Source of the DNA: Thermogemmatispora onikobensis
Lineage (GTDB): Bacteria > Chloroflexota > Ktedonobacteria > Ktedonobacterales > Ktedonobacteraceae
DNA length: 64,000 nt
Reading direction: 5' to 3'
NCBI RefSeq assembly: GCF_001748285.1
Contig: NZ_BDGT01000001.1
Location: forward strand, 186,001-250,000
Shown in pieces: positions 58,468 to 64,000 of this stretch. The notes beneath the pieces are model-generated. The model made no database searches and was not told where the DNA came from. It saw only the letters and a program-made list of their open reading frames with translations. Made by a program: the position numbers and the translations under genes. How positions within the stretch are numbered: the stretch's first letter is position 1; the number at the start of each line of letters is the position of its first letter.

Positions 58468-60873
58468 TCAGCGATGCAGCCCCACCTGGACCCTATACTC
58501 TGGCACCAGATGGATCGCCTGCAGCGTCACCGGCAGGGTCCCATCGCTGGCGGGCAACGGCAGGCGTTCGCGGGAGAAGTAACGCAGCACTGGTGCCTCA
58601 GCCCGTAAGGGTGTAAAGCGCAGGATCAGCTCCAGGTCCTGACCCTGGCGTAGAAAGCGCTTCAGCCCGATCACCCAGGGATACTCAGAGCCAAAGTAAT
58701 CGGCTACCAGCTGCCCATCGAGAAAGGCCTGGCCCACATCGGCCACACAATCCACATGCAGAAAGAGGTCGTGCACCCCCTCCAGAGCCTCCGCCGCCAG
58801 CCGCAGGCGCACCACCTGGGGCTCCGGCTGCTCCAGCGACCAGCGCGCTGCCCAGGGTGCGCGCTCCAAACGATAGCGCTGGAACAGCCCTGTCTGGCCA
58901 CATTCTTCCAGAGAGCCAGAGGCCACGATCGCGGCGGGCAGAGCTGGATAGCTCAGCACATCAAGCTGCGGCTCGCCCTGCCAGCAGATTCTCAGTCCCT
59001 CCTCCTCATCAGCATCCACCCAGGCCGCGCCTTTGTCCTCAGTAAGCAGCAGGTACTCGTCGCCGGCCAGCTGGACCTTCCAGCAGCGCAGGGCCTGCTC
59101 CTGAGACAAGACGAGCAGCTCCACAGTCTCGCCGGCGATGCTGGTCATCTCTAGCCGCGTCCCCAGACCCGGCTCCGGCCAGGCGTAGAGTGTCTCTTGC
59201 TCCTCCATGAACCTGCCGCCCTGGAGCGTCACAGCACGGCACCCCTCGCGTGCCAGAGCAAACTCTGCCTGGAGTCCCTCGGGAGCAAAAAAGACCATCC
59301 TCGTCCGTCCAGCGGACCGCAGGGCTGTCAGCGGCTGGGCTGTCGCATAGCGCAGGTGCAACCCGGAACCAAGCTCCAGCCCAACAGGCAAGATTGCGCT
59401 CAGCCCACGATGCAGCCGCAGACCACCCTCACGCGGCACGCGCAGTCTCCCCGCTGGCAGCAGCAGCTCCAGGCTGATCCCCTCCAGATCCTGGGCCTCG
59501 ACATGATCCTGATAGGTATTGACAAAGAGAAAGCCCTGGCCCTGACGAGCGCGCGCCGCGTAGCGCAGCAGTCCGGTCGTCTGCGGCTTCACGGCAGAGG
59601 TTCCGGGCGGCAGCACCACGGGCAAAGGAGCCAACCGACTGCCAAACTCCTCCAGGAAGAGATGAAGCAAGCGCAGACGGTGATAAGAGGCATGCAGCTG
59701 GCCATACTCTCCTAAAGGAGCCTGGAAATCATAAGAGAGACGAGGCACCGTAAACTCATGGAAGAAGCCGTGGCGACCGACAGGATTCGTGCCCCCGTGG
59801 TACATATAATAGCCCAGCCAGTTGCAGCCGCTGCCCAGAGCCACCACGGCCAGGGCCTGCGTGCACTCAGGCGGCACCTGGGGACGGTGGAGATAGGTCA
59901 TCTGGATGCCGGCCCCCAACTCACAGTAAGCATACGGATAGCGATCGACGGGATAATGGAAAGCTCCGGCCCGCCACCAGTCATTTTCAGGCTGCTGCGG
60001 CGAGCGAAAGAGAAATTCGCGGCTGGGCAAGGGATCAAAGGCGGGATCAGGCTCCCAGGGCGTAAAGGGATAGGCGGCATGCATGGGCAAAAAGCCCTCC
60101 GCAGGCACGGCAGCCCCTCCCCAGGCCGTGCAGGTGTAGAGGGGAGCCACCAGGCCCACCTCGTTGGCCAGAGCCCGCAGGCGCTCCAGATGGGCCGGCC
60201 CGTCGCTGCCTCGCGGCACCCATTCGCTGCCGGGCCGGAAGGTCAGCTCCCAGGGCGCCCCGGCATGCATATACTCGTTCTCTAGCTGCACACCGAGAAT
60301 CGGCCCCCCGTCCTGAAAAAAGAGGCCCCGCACCTGACGAGCGATCTCGGCAAAGTAGCGCCGCACATAGAACAAATAGCGCTCATCGTTCGAGCGCACG
60401 GCCACCGCCCGCCCGTAGAGCCAGTCGGGCAACCCACCGTTACGACACTCGCCATGCACAAACGGCCCTACACGTAGCAGAATCTCCATTTCCATCTCTC
60501 TGCAGAGCTGCACAAAGGCACGCAGATCGCGATTATCCGCCCAATCAAAGCACCCCTCCTCTTCTTCGACATGAATCCAGAAGACGTAGATGGAGACCAG
60601 AGTCAGACCGCCGGCGCGCATCTTCTGCAGCGCTTCACGCCAGTAACGACGCGGATAGCGCGAGGGATGGAACTCGCCCATGACAGGAATCCAGGGCTGC
60701 CCGTTGCGGAGCAGATAGCTCTGCGCCAGAGCCAGTGTCTCCCCCTGCGGCGAGCGTGCCAGGAGCCGCGGCTCCGGCAGCCCCCCCTCCGCCTCCTCCG
60801 CAGCGCGCAGATCGAGTCGATAGTAGGAACGATCATCAGCAGGTAGATGTGGCTGCAATGATGTGGCGGACAA
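58468..60873 (-). CDS. GH35 family beta-galactosidase
   Basis: An 801-residue glycoside hydrolase, retaining mechanism. The TIM barrel begins about residue 50: 'GQPWIPVMGEFHPSRYPRRYW', then RVGPFVHGECRNGGLPDWLY, GGPILGVQLENEYMHAG with the likely acid/base Glu, and AYCELGAGIQMTYLHRP with the likely nucleophile Glu. C-terminal domains are beta-rich, including a galactose-binding-like module (VHDLFLHVDCVADVGQAFLDG). No signal peptide, so the enzyme is probably cytoplasmic and acts on imported oligosaccharides. The start is TTG at 60873, after GGAGGA. It lies downstream of lacI on the same strand; the divergent binding protein gene suggests one sugar regulon. Confidence 0.92.
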   Translation of the reverse strand: MSATSLQPHLPADDRSYYRLDLRAAEEAEGGLPEPRLLARSPQGETLALAQSYLLRNGQPWIPVMGEFHPSRYPRRYWREALQKMRAGGLTLVSIYVFWIHVEEEEGCFDWADNRDLRAFVQLCREMEMEILLRVGPFVHGECRNGGLPDWLYGRAVAVRSNDERYLFYVRRYFAEIARQVRGLFFQDGGPILGVQLENEYMHAGAPWELTFRPGSEWVPRGSDGPAHLERLRALANEVGLVAPLYTCTAWGGAAVPAEGFLPMHAAYPFTPWEPDPAFDPLPSREFLFRSPQQPENDWWRAGAFHYPVDRYPYAYCELGAGIQMTYLHRPQVPPECTQALAVVALGSGCNWLGYYMYHGGTNPVGRHGFFHEFTVPRLSYDFQAPLGEYGQLHASYHRLRLLHLFLEEFGSRLAPLPVVLPPGTSAVKPQTTGLLRYAARARQGQGFLFVNTYQDHVEAQDLEGISLELLLPAGRLRVPREGGLRLHRGLSAILPVGLELGSGLHLRYATAQPLTALRSAGRTRMVFFAPEGLQAEFALAREGCRAVTLQGGRFMEEQETLYAWPEPGLGTRLEMTSIAGETVELLVLSQEQALRCWKVQLAGDEYLLLTEDKGAAWVDADEEEGLRICWQGEPQLDVLSYPALPAAIVASGSLEECGQTGLFQRYRLERAPWAARWSLEQPEPQVVRLRLAAEALEGVHDLFLHVDCVADVGQAFLDGQLVADYFGSEYPWVIGLKRFLRQGQDLELILRFTPLRAEAPVLRYFSRERLPLPASDGTLPVTLQAIHLVPEYRVQVGLHR

Positions 60874-60939
60874 TGGGCTTCTTCCTCCTGCTCTTCTCTC
60901 TTACAGAGTCGCTTGCTCGGCCTCGCCGATCGCTCAGGC

Positions 60940-60954
60940 CCTGATGCCATCAGG
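60940..60954. promoter_or_regulatory. 15-bp palindrome upstream of the GH35 gene
   Basis: CCTGATG-C-CATCAGG is a perfect 7-1-7 palindrome 67 nt before the GH35 start. It does not match the LacI operator at 62353. Role unknown. Confidence 0.35.
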
Positions 60955-61155
60955 AGCACAGTCACAAGGGCACCCTTTTATCAGGTTGAGCTGTTGTCAG
61001 GAGCTATCGTCGTCCGAGAGCCGACCGACCAACCAGCCAGACTCAGGGCAGCGACCACAGGCATGGGTAGAGGCTCCGGAGGCCTGGACGGAGTCGGCCA
61101 GCGTGACGACGGGTTGGGAGCGAACAGTATGCCCGGTCAGGACGCCCAATCAGGA

Positions 61156-62313
61156 TCAGGAAAGCGACCAGGACGAAGCGGGGGCCGCGGTGGACTGGCG
61201 TATCACCAGGGAAGGTGGGACCAGACGCAGCGGAGCCATCACCCCCTGGCGCTGAGCCGTGCCATCGCTGCTCTCACCAGGCGGCAGCGACTCGCGTCCC
61301 TGCTCCTGGCTCGCGGCCTCAATCTGGGCCAGCAGCAGCTCTGTCGCCTCCTGAGCCAGGCGCGTTTTGGGAATAGCGATGGTCGTCAGGGGCGGACGCA
61401 GATGGGCAGAGACCACAATATCGTCGAGGCCGACGATCGAGATATCCTCGGGGACACGCAGCCCGCGGTCAAGAACCAGCTCCATTGCCCCGAGGGCCAT
61501 CCAATCGTTCGTCGCGAAGATTGCCGTTGGCGGCGTCAGCTCCTGCCCGGTGCTCAACAACTGGCGCGCCGCCGCATAGCCGCTCTCCAGCGAGGAGTCT
61601 CCCAGAGCGATGCGGCCTGGAGACAGCTCCAGGCCAGCCTGCCGCAGTGTCGTGCGAAAGCCCTCTAGCCGCAGATGCTGCTGAGGCTCGTCGACAATGA
61701 CAGCAATGCGCCGGTGCCCCAGCGCCAGCAAGTGCTCGGCAGCCAGCTGTCCCGCCCGGAAGAAATCTACCGTCACCTGGGGGATGTCCGACGGCGACTC
61801 ATTTTCTTGCCAGTCGCAGAGCACAATGGGCACCCCCTGACGGAAGTAGTGCGTGATGTCAGCAATGTCCATGCTCGACCCCATGATGATGTAGCCATCA
61901 ACCCAGCGGCTCATCAGCCGCTCCATCTGCTGCCTCCCCAGAGCAAAATCACCGTGCGTGTTGCAGAAGAGGGTCTGGTAGTCGCGCTGGCGGAGAATGT
62001 TCTCGATGGCCTCCATGATCTCGGGATAGAAGGGGTTGGCAACGGTGGGCAGGATCAGGGCCACGGTAAAGGTCCGGTGCTGCGAGAGATTGCGCGCCAA
62101 CAGATTGGGCCGATACCCTAGCTCGCGGGCATAGTAGAGCACACGCTGGCGTGTGGCTTCGCTAACTTTGCCTTTGCCGCTCAGCACATTGGCAACGGTG
62201 CTTTTGGCAACCCCCGCCGCCCGCGCAATATCGTAAATCGTGACCATGTGCCCCTTCTTGACCGCCGCAGGCTGTTCTTGCGGCGGCTGCTGCTGAAAGC
62301 GAGATTCCTTCAT
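61156..62313 (-). CDS. LacI-family transcriptional regulator
   Basis: A 385-residue LacI repressor. The HTH and hinge are [20 protein letters not shown] and [16 protein letters not shown] (residues 24-60), then the sugar-binding domain: [20 protein letters not shown], '[15 protein letters not shown]', '[21 protein letters not shown]', [20 protein letters not shown] and [11 protein letters not shown]. It probably senses a galactoside or related sugar and controls the divergent ABC importer, GH35 and itself. ATG at 62313 lies 23 nt after the predicted transcription start; ATG 62247 ([10 protein letters not shown]) is an alternative. The last 40 residues are low-complexity. Operators sit just upstream. 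Confidence 0.95.
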   Translation of the reverse strand: MKESRFQQQPPQEQPAAVKKGHMVTIYDIARAAGVAKSTVANVLSGKGKVSEATRQRVLYYARELGYRPNLLARNLSQHRTFTVALILPTVANPFYPEIMEAIENILRQRDYQTLFCNTHGDFALGRQQMERLMSRWVDGYIIMGSSMDIADITHYFRQGVPIVLCDWQENESPSDIPQVTVDFFRAGQLAAEHLLALGHRRIAVIVDEPQQHLRLEGFRTTLRQAGLELSPGRIALGDSSLESGYAAARQLLSTGQELTPPTAIFATNDWMALGAMELVLDRGLRVPEDISIVGLDDIVVSAHLRPPLTTIAIPKTRLAQEATELLLAQIEAASQEQGRESLPPGESSDGTAQRQGVMAPLRLVPPSLVIRQSTAAPASSWSLS

Positions 62314-62342
62314 CGAAAGCGTATCCTCATCCCTTCGCTTAG

Positions 62343-62417
62343 AGTATAGAAGATGGACCGGTCCATGTCAAGTAATAGCCTTTCACCCTTGACATGGACC
62401 GGTCCATCTTCTATACT
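62343..62417. promoter_or_regulatory. Perfect 30-bp inverted repeat: mirrored promoters each with a LacI operator in the spacer
   Basis: Positions 62343-62372 and 62388-62417 are exact reverse complements around a 15-nt centre. Each arm contains TTGACA, a 17-nt spacer and TATACT: on the plus strand -35 62389-62394 and -10 62412-62417, on the minus strand -35 62371-62366 and -10 62348-62343. The spacer is almost filled by ATGGACCGGTCCAT (62353-62366 and 62394-62407), a palindrome with the central CG of LacI-family operators. One regulator can therefore shut both divergent promoters identically. Confidence 0.85.
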
Positions 62418-62425
62418 TTTCGCGT

Positions 62426-62439
62426 GTGGACCGTTCCAC
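62426..62439 (+). promoter_or_regulatory. Third, weaker LacI operator copy
   Basis: GTGGACCGTTCCAC is a degenerate version of ATGGACCGGTCCAT. Its centre is 32 bp, about three helical turns, from the plus-promoter operator, just downstream of the predicted transcription start. It may act as an auxiliary site. Confidence 0.55.
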
Positions 62440-62858
62440 TTCCCCCTTGCCGGAGCAGGAAGAGCAGTCAGCTCCCAGGAGTCCAGATAGAGGGCAGACA
62501 GGCTGGCTGGTAGGTAGAGAGTCCGGCGAGCGGCGGTCCAGGCAGGCAAGGAAAGCGGTCAGGTCGGTCGGCCAGGCAGGAAGCCGGTGCCCCGTACCAG
62601 TGAGCAGCTGGAAGGAAGAGCGCGATCCGTGAAGGGATGAACGGACGGGCGGACGAACGAATGGGCAGATGGGACTAGGCGGATGAAGAGATGACTGGGC
62701 AGGGAGATGGGAGGGAGATGGCAGACCGAGTCAACGCCGAGAGGGCGAACAAGGCAACGAACTAACGTCGCCGGGTCAATCGGTCACTCGGTTAAGTGCG
62801 TCTGCGGTGCCTTCAGCAGGCGTCAGCTCCTACAGTGCAGTCAAGGAGGAAACGAGAG
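62440..62858 (+). other. Long untranslated leader of the sugar-binding protein gene
   Basis: About 420 nt separate the predicted start (near 62424) from the ATG at 62859. The stretch is rich in GGAC/GGGCGG/GATGGG purine runs (62630-62760) and contains a 68-codon frame (62426-62632) with unnatural composition. I see no gene and no known riboswitch. Confidence 0.45.
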
Positions 62859-64000
62859 ATGAACCGCGGTCTCCTATTTTGCCATGCCAGGGGGATGGCC
62901 AAGGCCGGCCTGCTGCTGCTCCTGGCGATCAGCATCAGCAGCTATCTCGTGGCCTGTGGTGGGACGCCCGCCAGCTCGGGACCCGTCACCCTCACTTTTT
63001 GGTCCTGGGTGCCCAACCTCCAGCAAGCGATTGACCTCTTCGAGAAGAGTCACCCCAACATCAAGATTAAGTGGCAGAACGTCGGTTCGGGCGGCACGGA
63101 GTACACCAAACTGACGACGGCCCTGAAGGCTGGCTCAGGCGCTCCCGATGTGGTGCAAATCGAGTACGCGTATCTTCCCCAGTACATCCTGAGCGGGAAG
63201 CTGGTCGACCTTTCGCAATACGGGGCCAACGATGTGAAGGATCAGTTCATCCCTTGGACCTGGGCCCAGGTCACCAGCGGCGGTAAGGTGTATGCCATTC
63301 CCCAGGATACCGGCCCGATGGGCCTGCTCTACCGCGAGGATATCTTTAAGAAATATAACCTCCCCGTCCCCACCACCTGGGACCAGTACGCCCAGGAAGC
63401 CATTCAGCTGCATAAGGCCAATCCCAAGATTTATATCACTGACTTCTCTCCCAGCGATGGCCCCTGGTTCTTCTCGCTGCTCTGGCAGGCCGGTTCCCAG
63501 CCTTTCGTGGTCAATGGGACGACGCTCAAGATCCATCTGGATGACGCCGCCGCGCTTAAGGTGGCGAACTACTGGGGGAACCTGGTCAAGAGTGGGGCGG
63601 TGAGCACCGCCGCCGATTGGAACAACGACTGGTACGCTGCGCTCCAGAATGGGACCCTGGCTACGTGGATCACTGCCGCCTGGGCGCCGTCCGATCTGGA
63701 GGGATTCGCGCCAAAATCCGCCGGCCTGTGGCGTGTGGCGCCGCTGCCCCAGTGGACTGCTGGAGAGCAGGCCTCGGCCAACTGGGGCGGCTCGACCGAT
63801 GCGGTGACGACCCAATGCCAGCACCCCGCGGAGGCTGCGGAGTTCGTCAAGTGGCTCAACACGAACCCCGAGGCTGTCAAGATCTTGACCCAGAAGCTCT
63901 ACCTCTTCCCCTCTCAGAAGAGCGCTCTGCAAGATCCCAGCTTCGATACGGCTAACGCCTTCTATGGCGGCCAGCAGGTCAACCGCATCTTTGTGGAGTC
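62859..64000 (+). CDS. Sugar ABC transporter substrate-binding lipoprotein (family 1; 3' end cut by window)
   Basis: I translated 380 codons before the edge. A basic start (MNRGLLFCHARGMAKAG) and hydrophobic segment end in a lipobox (SYLVAC), followed by VTLTFWSWVPNLQQAIDLFE, the usual opening of family 1 extracellular solute-binding proteins. Later features are APDVVQIEYAYLPQYI, YAIPQDTGPMGLLYREDIFK and WGGSTDAVTTQC. ATG at 62859 follows AAGGAGG by several bases. It is the first gene of a rightward operon, presumably with permeases beyond the window, driven by the mirrored LacI-controlled promoter. With GH35 on the other side, galactoside uptake is likely. Confidence 0.93.
   Translation, partial: MNRGLLFCHARGMAKAGLLLLLAISISSYLVACGGTPASSGPVTLTFWSWVPNLQQAIDLFEKSHPNIKIKWQNVGSGGTEYTKLTTALKAGSGAPDVVQIEYAYLPQYILSGKLVDLSQYGANDVKDQFIPWTWAQVTSGGKVYAIPQDTGPMGLLYREDIFKKYNLPVPTTWDQYAQEAIQLHKANPKIYITDFSPSDGPWFFSLLWQAGSQPFVVNGTTLKIHLDDAAALKVANYWGNLVKSGAVSTAADWNNDWYAALQNGTLATWITAAWAPSDLEGFAPKSAGLWRVAPLPQWTAGEQASANWGGSTDAVTTQCQHPAEAAEFVKWLNTNPEAVKILTQKLYLFPSQKSALQDPSFDTANAFYGGQQVNRIFVE

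Noticed and set aside
62426-62632. Leader peptide in the 62.4-62.6 kb region
   Set aside because: GTG start lies inside the third operator copy with no ribosome site, and the sequence is Arg/Ser/Gln-rich without a recognisable pattern.

Overview
The window looks like chromosomal DNA of a GC-rich Chloroflexota bacterium. Gene style and families suggest the class Ktedonobacteria, something like Thermogemmatispora; this is inferred from gene content, not from a marker gene. The DNA is roughly 60% G+C by eye. Genes use canonical AGGAGG-type ribosome sites with many GTG and TTG starts. I found no phage genes, transposases, CRISPR array or rRNA. The one RNA gene I recognise is a tRNA-Sec (selC).

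Layout. 1-948: HtrA-like protease cut by the window edge. 1.1-8.1 kb: sugar or sugar-acid catabolism locus, with a CUT2-type ABC transporter (binding protein, permease, ATPase), an FCD-type GntR regulator, and a divergent acid-sugar dehydratase of the enolase superfamily; a clear GntR operator lies between the divergent genes. 8.1-12.4 kb: ZIP metal transporter, single-domain response regulator, small membrane protein, Asp-box beta-propeller lipoprotein overlapping a zinc-ribbon gene. 12.5-17.5 kb: three PLP enzymes in a row, then a glutaredoxin. 17.9-19.4 kb: ECF sigma factor overlapping an alkyltransferase that carries an Ada-type Cys4 domain at its C-terminus. 19.4-21.5 kb: geranylgeranyl-reductase-like flavoprotein and PIG-L deacetylase. 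21.8-24.7 kb: large dynamin-like GTPase with a zinc-ribbon N-terminus. 25.4-30.4 kb: H-NOX sensor with a winged-helix-like tail, DinB protein, DUF2171-like protein, RpoD-type sigma factor, five-zinc-ribbon protein. 30.6-36.5 kb: M16 peptidase, giant TPR protein, Roadblock protein and Ndk, all on one strand. 37-46.5 kb: small Cys-rich protein, CPBP protease, PaaK-like ligase, HAD phosphatase, tRNA-Sec, YfhO-like protein, SDR and MFS genes. 46.5-50.7 kb: thioesterase, lipoprotein, Bcp peroxiredoxin, amidohydrolase/decarboxylase, TMEM175-like channel. 51-54.8 kb: de novo NAD operon nadB-nadC-nadA with a paired palindromic operator. 55-58.3 kb: YjbQ, GH18-like protein, divergent TetR/DoxX pair with two matching operators. 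58.5-64 kb: GH35 beta-galactosidase, LacI regulator and a divergent sugar-binding lipoprotein running off the edge.

The strongest unusual signals are: the sigma factor translationally coupled to a domain-swapped Ada protein (17.9-19.4 kb); the H-NOX protein with a possible DNA-binding tail; a perfect 30-bp inverted repeat forming two mirror-image promoters, each with a LacI operator in its spacer (62343-62417); the twin RGTGTA-N5-TACACY palindromes before nadB; and an isolated tRNA-Sec. Convergent gene pairs are often separated by long perfect GC-rich stem-loops lacking a U-tract.
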